A stretch of 64,000 nt of DNA, taken from contig OY970284.1 of assembly GCA_963715895.1 (NCBI GenBank), forward strand, positions 682,001 to 746,000. Direction: 5' to 3'. This document shows, one piece after another, positions 56,432-64,000 of the stretch. Each line of letters begins with the position of its first letter. Within the stretch, counting starts at the first letter, position 1. The translations under genes and the position numbers were made by a program. This stretch comes from JADGNZ01 sp963715895 (GTDB taxonomy: Bacteria > Acidobacteriota > Thermoanaerobaculia > Gp7-AA8). Under the pieces are notes generated by a model. The model was not told where the DNA came from and searched no databases. It saw nothing but the letters and a program-made list of their open reading frames with translations.

Positions 56432-59400
56432 TTAGCGACATCCGCAGTCGGGGTCTGAATTCGAGACGTATCCGGCCGCGGCGCTGCCTGGCGCGGCATT
56501 AAACGCTCTGTCAATAGGGTTGATTGTAGATGTGTAGCGCGGTGTGCCACGCGCGATACTGTCGATCGTTGATGCTTCGGCTCCACGAGCAGCCGAACTG
56601 ACGGCTCCTCCGAGAACACCGAGAAGAGCGTTTCCGGCCAGTCCTGTACCCGTCACACTTCTTCCGTGAACGGCCTGAATGCCAATGTACTGAGCCGTGT
56701 TGGCAGTGGCGCCGACCGCGATTGAAGCGCCAAAAGTGTCGGTCGCAAAGAACCCTGCTACGAATCCAATGCCGAACGTTACGGCGAGGTCACCGCCAGA
56801 AATGCAATGGATGTTTCCGTGGTACTTGATCAATTGACCGGCTACGTAAGCGCCGGTATTAAGCACACCACCGATGGCACCGCCTACGAGCTCGTCAACG
56901 CCCGCCCATTTCCCGTTAGGGTCGGTGAAATCGATCGGATCGCTTAAAGCGTAACCATACAAGTTAGCGTCGCCGGCACCAAAGCTGAGCGGGTCTTTTG
57001 TAGTCCACCGCGAGGTCAATGGATCGTAGTCGCGCGCCCCGAATCTGATGAGTGCGGTGTCCGAATCATAAAGCCCACCCGCAAAGGCAAACGGCTGAAA
57101 TCCTGGTGCAGTGTCGGTGAGGATCGCGCCAAATGGATCGTAGGTTATCGCTTCGGCGATCGTGCCGTCAGCCGTGTTCACGACAAAACGGGGCGAGCCT
57201 AGGTGGTCGCTGATGATCCGATAGGTAATGCCGCCGCGAATCATGTAATCTGGGGTGTTCGCTCGCGACCCATAGACGAAGCGGCTAACGACCGCTCCTG
57301 CGCCATCCGTCTCTGCGACGATGTGAAGCTGATCGGCATATACCCAGCCTTTCACGAGAACTCCGTCGACCTTCTTGCCAACACGCCTGTTCTGTGCGTC
57401 GATCACATAAGTGATTGTGCGGCCGGGGATTCCGACCGTTCGAAGGTTGCCGAGGGCGTCGTATGTAAACGTGGTTGTCTGGCCGAGCGTTGTCCTGCTC
57501 TGTAACTCGCCACTCGCGCTATACGCGTAGGTCGAGTCCCCATAGGACAGCAGACGATCCTGGGTATCGTACGTCGCGGCCCTACTGCCGCTCAGGTCCA
57601 CGTACGTGGCGCGGTTCGAGTTACCGTCGTAGGTGCATTCGGCGGTCGTGGCGCCGGCGCTCGTCACCCGGACCAGACGGCCTGCGGTGTCGTATTCGTA
57701 GCCGATCGGCGCGGTGGCGACGCCATTGACTGTCTCCGTCGAGCCGGCGATCCGTCCTTCTCCATCCCTCGTGTAGGTGATTCCGAGAAGTGGCGTGCCA
57801 TTCACCGACGCCGTGTAGCCGGTGACCTCCCCGAACTCATTTCGCGTGAAGTTGTCGGAGACTTGGCCAATCGTGGTTCCGGTCAAGAGTCCAGCCTGCG
57901 CATCGCGCATGAGGGTCAGGTCTCCCGCGTGAGTCAGAAGGCTATCGGCGTCGTAAAGAAATGTGACGCGATTGCCACCGTTCACCATCTCGCTGGCAAC
58001 TCGAAAATCGTTGTCATACGTGAAGCCGACGGCCGCGCTGACGCCGCCGGTCGAGCCGACTCCCGTCAGGAGCGACCCGTCATAGCTGTATGTCATCGTA
58101 TTGCCATCGGGCGTGCTGCTCGATACGAGATGGCCACGGGCGGGATCGTACGTGAAGGTCTGAGTGCCCATCGCCGACGCAAGGGACGATAGCCGCCCCG
58201 CGCCATCGTATCCGAAGCTGATCGTCGTAGTATCCGGCCTTGTCAAAAGGGTCAACTGATGATCCCGGTTCCAGGTGTATTGTGTGGAACCCGTCCCAGC
58301 GATCGGTGGTGGTGTGTAGGTGCTCAGAAGATCAACCGGAGTGAAGAGGAACGTATGGGCCGGGCGAGAAGTCGGAGTTACGGAGGTAACGTTGCCGTTG
58401 ACGTCGTACGCGAAGCCGATGACCCGGCCGTCGGGTAAGGTCTCCGTCGAAATCCGGTCTGCAGCGTCGTACGTGAATCCGATACTGCGCCCCAGTGGGT
58501 CCGTGGCGGCGGTAAGGCGGTTCGCGTCGTCGTAGGTGAAGCCCGAAGACCTGCTGCTGATGTTCACGCTGGCCAGCCGTCCCCGGGCGTCGTAGCCGAA
58601 GGCGGTTGGTGCGAGGTTTCCGATCTGATACTGCGTAGGGCGTCCGACTGAGCTTACACTGGTGATGGTTTTGCGCCCAAGGGGCGACGTTACGGTCCAT
58701 CTCCGTGCTATTGCATCGAACACGTTTGTCGTCGTGCGCCCGTTCACCGATAACGTCTCGGTGAGCCCAGTGAGAGACAGGGGGTTCTTCTTATCAGAGA
58801 GCGACGCGATCTGTTTGCTGCTTGCGCTCAAGGACAGGCCTGAAGGTGCGCTCATGGTTACCGCCGCCCCGGTCGCCGACTGCAATCCGAAGCGCGGATC
58901 GCTGATGCTCGCGACCGTCGCGGTCATCCCGTCGGAAGTGCTCGACGTGACGGCCTGCGATTGGTCGAAGTGTATTTGAGACAGCAACCCGTCTGTCCCG
59001 ATGTCCGAGTGGTCGGACCCGGCTGCAGATGTATTAACCGCAAGGTGGCTCATGCGCCCCTCGGCAGTCGTCCGGGTAACGGTGAACGCTTCGGTGGTGC
59101 CTGCTCGCGACAGCGTGGTGGAACCGTTGGCGGGATCGCTGTCGGTGGAGAGGCGGCCGTCTGCATCGTACCCAAATCGATGGATGCCACCGCGCGGTGC
59201 CTCCAGAGATCCAAGTAGACCAGTCCCGGAGTGAACGAGAGTCGTCGTTTCATTTGCCGCGTTCGTTATAGTAGAAAGATATCCGGCACCGTCAAGGCTG
59301 AACTGAGTCCGTTGCCCTCCCGGCGCGACGATCGCTAACGGGTGTTCTGCGGGGTCTCGCTCGATTTGCAGCACGTTACCGTCAGCATCGGTCGTCGAAA

Positions 59401-60127
59401 TCAGATATCCCGCCGCGTCATAGCTGAAGGTGCGTAGTATTGCGCCAGTGAGGGTATTCAGGGTTCTCAGGTGACGGCCCGAGGCATCGAAGATGTATAG
59501 CGCCCCTCCCGATTCGTCCGCTACAGCGATCTCCGTGAGCGAGAGACCAGGGAACGCAGGAAGGATGCGTTTGATGGTGTTATCAAAGGACGTGAACAGG
59601 AGGGTATCGTCCGGCGCGGCCTTCACGTCGAGCAGGAATGACAGCGGTGCTCCGACGGCTGGTGTTCCGTCGCCCACGCTCGTCTGAGGCGAACCGCCGC
59701 CCGCCGCCGTCACGAGAATGCCGTCCGGCCGCACGGCGCGAATGCGGTCTCCTGTCGAGAAATACACCGTGCCGTCTGGTCCAACATCAAGTCCTCGCAC
59801 CGTGGGCGCAAGGAACGCTTCCGTGGCCAAGACGCCATCACGATCGGTGAGACCGTTATGACTACCTGCAACTATATGGAGGATGCCATCACCGCCCGCT
59901 CGGTAAATCAGGGCTGCGCCGCGGTCGGCGATGAATAGGCTGCCGTCCTGTCCAACCGCGACGGAATTAGGTGCTGCGAAAATCGCCTTCGGTAGCGGAA
60001 CGCCCTCGTCAGCCGCGATCTGTGGAAACGGGTTGAGCCGCACGGCGCGCCCGTCGGGCGTGATCTTCGTGATGCTCCCGTCAAATGATCCGACGGCGTA
60101 AATCGTGTTGTCAGGAGCAACAGTCAA
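56432..60127 (-). CDS. Giant RHS/YD-repeat protein, C-terminal part (frameshifted from 60124 CDS)
   Basis: Starts formally at a TTG, but the frame is open upstream to about 60187 where it joins the other half; about 1231 aa. NHL repeats to about 150, then about 25 YD repeats (FSYDAAGYLISTTDADGNVL), RHS core end ISDHLGSPRFVVNTADG, YDPFGAILTDT, ARDYDPLTSRWTTKDPLSF and DPIDFTDPNG. The variable tip after DPNG is Gly/Ala-rich and hydrophobic (GGAIGGVLNTGAYVAG; VTFGIGFVAGFFATD), suggesting a membrane-acting or pre-toxin module, and ends GYVSNSDPDCGCR. Confidence 0.85.
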   Translation of the reverse strand: MTVAPDNTIYAVGSFDGSITKITPDGRAVRLNPFPQIAADEGVPLPKAIFAAPNSVAVGQDGSLFIADRGAALIYRAGGDGILHIVAGSHNGLTDRDGVLATEAFLAPTVRGLDVGPDGTVYFSTGDRIRAVRPDGILVTAAGGGSPQTSVGDGTPAVGAPLSFLLDVKAAPDDTLLFTSFDNTIKRILPAFPGLSLTEIAVADESGGALYIFDASGRHLRTLNTLTGAILRTFSYDAAGYLISTTDADGNVLQIERDPAEHPLAIVAPGGQRTQFSLDGAGYLSTITNAANETTTLVHSGTGLLGSLEAPRGGIHRFGYDADGRLSTDSDPANGSTTLSRAGTTEAFTVTRTTAEGRMSHLAVNTSAAGSDHSDIGTDGLLSQIHFDQSQAVTSSTSDGMTATVASISDPRFGLQSATGAAVTMSAPSGLSLSASSKQIASLSDKKNPLSLTGLTETLSVNGRTTTNVFDAIARRWTVTSPLGRKTITSVSSVGRPTQYQIGNLAPTAFGYDARGRLASVNISSRSSGFTYDDANRLTAATDPLGRSIGFTYDAADRISTETLPDGRVIGFAYDVNGNVTSVTPTSRPAHTFLFTPVDLLSTYTPPPIAGTGSTQYTWNRDHQLTLLTRPDTTTISFGYDGAGRLSSLASAMGTQTFTYDPARGHLVSSSTPDGNTMTYSYDGSLLTGVGSTGGVSAAVGFTYDNDFRVASEMVNGGNRVTFLYDADSLLTHAGDLTLMRDAQAGLLTGTTIGQVSDNFTRNEFGEVTGYTASVNGTPLLGITYTRDGEGRIAGSTETVNGVATAPIGYEYDTAGRLVRVTSAGATTAECTYDGNSNRATYVDLSGSRAATYDTQDRLLSYGDSTYAYSASGELQSRTTLGQTTTFTYDALGNLRTVGIPGRTITYVIDAQNRRVGKKVDGVLVKGWVYADQLHIVAETDGAGAVVSRFVYGSRANTPDYMIRGGITYRIISDHLGSPRFVVNTADGTIAEAITYDPFGAILTDTAPGFQPFAFAGGLYDSDTALIRFGARDYDPLTSRWTTKDPLSFGAGDANLYGYALSDPIDFTDPNGKWAGVDELVGGAIGGVLNTGAYVAGQLIKYHGNIHCISGGDLAVTFGIGFVAGFFATDTFGASIAVGATANTAQYIGIQAVHGRSVTGTGLAGNALLGVLGGAVSSAARGAEASTIDSIARGTPRYTSTINPIDRAFNAAPGSAAAGYVSNSDPDCGCR

Positions 60128-63100
60128 GGCGTCAACAGCAATACAGGTCGTGAGCGCGGGGCCTGCGACAGCATTGGTGATGCCGGCGTGCCTCCGGCGA
60201 TCGTGCGAATCATGCCATCGGACGATATCTCTCGGATTTGAGTGTTTGTTTGCGCAAAATAGTAGGTTCCATCGGATCCGGCAGCGCCTGTCCAGGCGTT
60301 GATCTGCGCGGCCGTCGCTTGGCTGCCGTCACCGGAGTATCCGGCAGCGCCCGTGCCCGCGGCGACCGTGATGACACCGTCGCGCGAGACCTGATATACG
60401 CGATCATTTGCCGCGATGTGAAATGACCCATCCGGCGCTGGTGAAATGGAGCTGGGAAAGTCGAGAGATGCCGATGTTGCGTCGGTTGGTCCAACCGTGT
60501 CGCAGCACGTGCCGTTTCCGGCAACGGTCTGCACGACATTTCCGAGCGCGTCGGCTGTGCGGCTGGTACCGTCGCCGAGATGGAGAACCTTGCGGAACGG
60601 ATCGTAAACGTGATGCGCCGATAGCATCCAACCGCCCAAACCCAGGCTCTGCGCGTCGAACACGCCCAAGGGGACGATGAACTCGCTCCAGAGCGTCGTC
60701 TCGCCGGTGCGCGACGCCACGAGTGATCCTCCTGCCGACAACTCCGCCCATGCGCGCGAAATCTCCAGGGCCGGCGTCGGCGTCGCATAAGCGATCGGCG
60801 CGTAGGTGTAGCCGACCTCGATCGTCGCGTTCATCTCGCCTTGGATCGTACGTCCGTATGCGTCCTGGCCATTCCACTCAAATAGATAGTGCTCGTTGGG
60901 GGCAGTTGCGAAGTGCATCTCAGTGTGCTGTCCGCCTATCGAGACGCGAACCGTCACGGCACTCATGCTTGACGGTACCGTAGGCCCGGTTACCGGAATG
61001 TCGATTCGATATTCCTCGCGCCGGCCGCGCTGTAACGCACTGTTGTAGGTGAGCGTATGGCCCGTGCCCGCGAGATTAAGCAGTTCGCCGAGCACCTGAT
61101 TCTGGCAATCGATGATCGATCCGGGACACCTCGCAGAGTCCTGCGTGTCACGATGCGGCTCAGGGCGCTGCTGCGGCCGAGTCGCGCCGGGCGGCGGCGG
61201 CCCGGACGGGAGATTGCAATCGAGCGGCGAGAAGTGCGAGACACGCACGCGCCATAACGATTGGCCCGACAGATACAACCCGCCGATCTGTTGCAGCTCG
61301 TCGTTGTCGATACCGATTGCTGCCAGCGTCGCCGCGCTATCGGCGATTCCGTCGCCGTTCGTGTCGAGCGAAGCAACGCCGTTCGTGACCGCGAGCACTT
61401 TCAAGACGACGCCGTTGTCGATGCCGACCCAAGCGCCTTTCCGCCTGTCGTAAAAACCCGCTGGAATGATGGTGCCGGTAGGAAGGTGCAGGAAGTTCTC
61501 GACATAGAAGGCAAGCGGCTTCGAAAAGGAGACTGAATCGGCACCGGCAGAGCGCGCCTCGTCCGCGCTCAATTCCACGCAATACGTGTAGGCGCTCTGC
61601 GGTGGTAACTCGGCCGGCATGGCGGAAGTCCCCGTGGCGCCCACGCTATATTCGGTCGCGCGAATCGTTAAGGTTGTCAGTGCCTGCACCGACCCGTCGC
61701 CGAGCGTCATCGTCGCGCCAGTGCCCGACGGCATGATGAGGGTGGCCCGACGGCTGCCATCACGATCGGTGGAGAGGCTGCCGCGAGCCACTTGAACGGT
61801 AGATCCATTCGCGACGAGCGCATTCGCCTCGCTGTCAATCGCGAGCAAGGCGACATCGTCAACGACCATAAAGTCGCGCCACGCAGGCGTGACGGTCCGG
61901 TCGGCGGTGAGAAAACCGTTTCGCTCGAACCGAATGATCAGTGCGCCGCCACCGTTTACCACAAGGTCGTACCGGCCGTCAGCGCGCGTGAGAGTCGTTC
62001 CAAACTCCGGGTGTCCGCTGATACTCACCGTTACTCCGGGACGAGGCAGAGCGTCACGGTTAATCACTCGGCCGCGGATGACGCTCGCGCGCAACGCGTC
62101 GATCGCGTTTGGCGAGACACCAGACTGGATCGGATCCGCTCCGGTGTAGAGGAATGAGTAAGCCGAACCAAACAGCGTGATGCTTGCGTGTGCAATCGGC
62201 GGTGCAATCGAAGCCGGATCGGGCGGCAGCGGCTCCGGGTTGCGGACCGTGAGTGTCGTAGTGCTCAAGAGGTTTCCGAGCGTCGCCGTGATCGTTGTGG
62301 AACCGGGGCTTGTCGCATGCGCCAAACCGCCTGCCGAGATCGAGACAATGGACGGCATGCTGCTGCTCCACGCCACGTTTGCGGTCACGTCCGTTGTGGC
62401 ATTGTTGGACGCGACACCGAGCGCGGTGAACTGCTGCTCCTGTGCGGGATCGAGAGTGATGCCGGCCGGTGCGATCGTGAGCGAAACGAACGGCGGCTCA
62501 TAGCGGTAACGTCCCGCAAGCGTTGCCGATCCAGCCGCCGTGGTCACCGTCACATCGACGTTTCCAATCACTCCTGGAGGGGTCGTCGCGAGAAGCTCGG
62601 TCGATGAAACGAACGTGACCGCTGTGGCGGCGTTGCCGCCGAACGTCACCTGAGTCGCGCCTGGAACGAAGCCGCTGCCGAAGATGCGGACCACCGTGCC
62701 GCCAGCCGGATCGCCGCTGCGGGGATAAAGATCGGTCGCCGAGAGCTGCTGCATGATCTGGCGAACTGCGTCGTTCTTCGCGTCGGCGATGACGAGAGAT
62801 CCGGCGAAGGCGAGTCCGGACGGTTCATTGAATAGGGCTGTGGCCGGCGCGCCGTCCACGTAGCCTGCTTTGCTGCTGCCGGTCAGCGTGGAGACAATAC
62901 CGCCGACAATTTCGCGGATGGCATTGTTTCCAGTATCGGCGACGTAGATGTTGCCGGCATCATCGACCGATACTGCAGACGGGTTTTTCAGCTCGGCAAC
63001 GCCGCCCGCCCCGTTCACAAAACCATCGTGGCCGGTTCCGGCGATCGTCGTTACCACGCCTGCGACAAGCTGTCGGATGCGGTTGTTGCCGCTATCCGCG

Positions 63101-63999
63101 ATGATGATGCCGCCTGACGCAGTCACCGCGACGCCGCTCGGACTCTTGAAGAGGGCCTGTGCGGCGGCTCCGTCGGCGAAGCCACTGTGCGTACCGCCTG
63201 CGACCGTAGTCACGAGACCGGCCGGAGTGATCATCCTGATTTGATCGTTGCCGCTATCCGCGACGTATACGTTGCCTGATGCATCGACGGTGAGACCGGC
63301 CGGAGATTTGAAGCTGGCCTGCGTTCCGCTGCCATCGCGCGACTCGCCCCGTCCGGAGCCTGCGAACGTGCTGACCGTGCCGTCCGACGCCAGTCTACGA
63401 ATCACATTGTTTGCGGTGTCAGCAACGTAAAGGAACTGTCGTGTAGCATCGAAGGCAACAGCGCCGGGCTCTTTGAACTGTGCTCCCGCCGAGGCGCCGT
63501 CAGTCAGTCCCGGCTTACCGGTTCCGGCGATCACGGCCGCCTGACCGTTCGGCTGAATCGACACGATCTGGTGGTGCATCGTGTCGGCGACATAGATGAC
63601 ACCGAGCGAGGATACGGCGACGCCGGAAGGTTGCTTCAACACGTCATGAGCTTTGTCGGACGCGGCGAGCGTGGTGACCTTCACGTAGTGCGGGTCTGGG
63701 AGAAGCGCAAAGGAGAGCGTTCCAACGCCGACGGCTCCGCTGGATACCTGAACATCGCCGCTCACGGCGTTCAGCGGGACAACGACTTCGATCGCAGATG
63801 ATGACTGGCTGATGACCGCCGCCGAGGCTGTGCCGCCTTCTGCCGCCGCAAAACTCACCGCGATTGAGCCAGCATCAAGGCCGCTTCCAATGACGATCGC
63901 GCGAGCGCCATGTGGCGCGGACGCCGGAATGATCTCGGTGACAGTTGCCGCCGAAAGGCCCGAAAACGAAGCGGCTAGGACACCGACAAAGAGACACAC
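60124..63999 (-). CDS. Giant RHS/YD-repeat protein, N-terminal part (teneurin-like; runs to window edge)
   Basis: At least 1291 aa; the frame may extend past the window. Signal peptide-like start, IPT/TIG domain to about 100, a run of NHL propeller repeats about 105-410 (YVADTANNVIRRLASDG; VYVADSGNDQIRMITPAG), second IPT about 425-500 (GGTVVRIFGSGFVPG), Big_2 domain about 505-585, a carboxypeptidase-regulatory-like domain about 635-720, a TTR/FN-plug-like region and more NHL repeats. The frame breaks near 60185 after IRTIAGG; the +1 frame continues with GITNAVAGPALTT into the next entry. Confidence 0.82.
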   Translation of the reverse strand: MCLFVGVLAASFSGLSAATVTEIIPASAPHGARAIVIGSGLDAGSIAVSFAAAEGGTASAAVISQSSSAIEVVVPLNAVSGDVQVSSGAVGVGTLSFALLPDPHYVKVTTLAASDKAHDVLKQPSGVAVSSLGVIYVADTMHHQIVSIQPNGQAAVIAGTGKPGLTDGASAGAQFKEPGAVAFDATRQFLYVADTANNVIRRLASDGTVSTFAGSGRGESRDGSGTQASFKSPAGLTVDASGNVYVADSGNDQIRMITPAGLVTTVAGGTHSGFADGAAAQALFKSPSGVAVTASGGIIIADSGNNRIRQLVAGVVTTIAGTGHDGFVNGAGGVAELKNPSAVSVDDAGNIYVADTGNNAIREIVGGIVSTLTGSSKAGYVDGAPATALFNEPSGLAFAGSLVIADAKNDAVRQIMQQLSATDLYPRSGDPAGGTVVRIFGSGFVPGATQVTFGGNAATAVTFVSSTELLATTPPGVIGNVDVTVTTAAGSATLAGRYRYEPPFVSLTIAPAGITLDPAQEQQFTALGVASNNATTDVTANVAWSSSMPSIVSISAGGLAHATSPGSTTITATLGNLLSTTTLTVRNPEPLPPDPASIAPPIAHASITLFGSAYSFLYTGADPIQSGVSPNAIDALRASVIRGRVINRDALPRPGVTVSISGHPEFGTTLTRADGRYDLVVNGGGALIIRFERNGFLTADRTVTPAWRDFMVVDDVALLAIDSEANALVANGSTVQVARGSLSTDRDGSRRATLIMPSGTGATMTLGDGSVQALTTLTIRATEYSVGATGTSAMPAELPPQSAYTYCVELSADEARSAGADSVSFSKPLAFYVENFLHLPTGTIIPAGFYDRRKGAWVGIDNGVVLKVLAVTNGVASLDTNGDGIADSAATLAAIGIDNDELQQIGGLYLSGQSLWRVRVSHFSPLDCNLPSGPPPPGATRPQQRPEPHRDTQDSARCPGSIIDCQNQVLGELLNLAGTGHTLTYNSALQRGRREEYRIDIPVTGPTVPSSMSAVTVRVSIGGQHTEMHFATAPNEHYLFEWNGQDAYGRTIQGEMNATIEVGYTYAPIAYATPTPALEISRAWAELSAGGSLVASRTGETTLWSEFIVPLGVFDAQSLGLGGWMLSAHHVYDPFRKVLHLGDGTSRTADALGNVVQTVAGNGTCCDTVGPTDATSASLDFPSSISPAPDGSFHIAANDRVYQVSRDGVITVAAGTGAAGYSGDGSQATAAQINAWTGAAGSDGTYYFAQTNTQIREISSDGMIRTIAGGTPASPMLSQAPRSRPVLLLTP

Positions 64000-64000
64000 C

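Overview
The window is a GC-rich chromosomal segment of a diderm-type bacterium. Housekeeping genes (proS, lon-clpX-clpP, prfC, metH, glnS, fabI, nrdR), FAD and lipid enzymes, LolA-like and DUF4097 envelope proteins, a beta-propeller hybrid histidine kinase, glnS, and the style of the intergenic repeats would fit Acidobacteriota or a neighbouring phylum. That placement is inference from gene content only; there is no rRNA or tRNA gene in the window.

Layout. 1-9.1 kb: 3' end of proS, a clpP-clpX-lon proteolysis block, a lipid kinase, a one-ORF BrnT/BrnA toxin-antitoxin, and arginine deiminase plus carbamate kinase. 9.2-16 kb: a TPR protein, prfC, a membrane glycosyltransferase-like protein coupled to an AsnC/siroheme-decarboxylase-like protein, a frameshifted methyltransferase, a candidate small RNA and a NYN-domain nuclease. 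16-20 kb: metH behind a SAM-II-type riboswitch and an intrinsic terminator. 20.1-25.3 kb: a compact four-gene cassette of DNA methyltransferase facing an operon of SMC-like ATPase, winged-helix-like middle protein and PD-(D/E)XK-like nuclease. It looks like an ABC-three-component/Lamassu-like defence system carrying its own methylase, and is the best candidate for an undescribed system here. 25.3-27.6 kb: a gene-poor insertion with a broken 3' copy of the neighbouring phosphatase gene, perfect inverted repeats and a 19-unit, 21-bp AT-rich palindromic tandem array.

27.5-50 kb: PP2C phosphatase, a frameshifted two-component hybrid kinase, small envelope proteins, an amine oxidase/desaturase-like flavoprotein, DUF4097 protein, SGNH hydrolase, LolA-like protein, glnS, fabI, a YecD-like isochorismatase homologue, an ECF sigma/anti-sigma pair, a second lon, nrdR, a flippase-like membrane protein, an HDAC-family deacetylase and a Coa1-like protein. 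50-64 kb: a minus-strand RHS/YD-repeat polymorphic-toxin island: a giant teneurin-like protein split by a frameshift and running off the window, a second short RHS protein with an N-terminal I9-like domain and a toxin-44-like tip, candidate immunity genes, and several orphan toxin C-terminal tips directly behind immunity genes.

Two families of intergenic DNA recur. One is an about 82-bp element in five copies with three predicted hairpins, usually touching a stop codon. The other is a set of unrelated-sequence but same-design hairpins built from inverted arrays of a repeated short word, seen at four gene borders. Starts were adjusted where the longest reading frame disagreed with Shine-Dalgarno sites, signal peptides or conserved N-termini.
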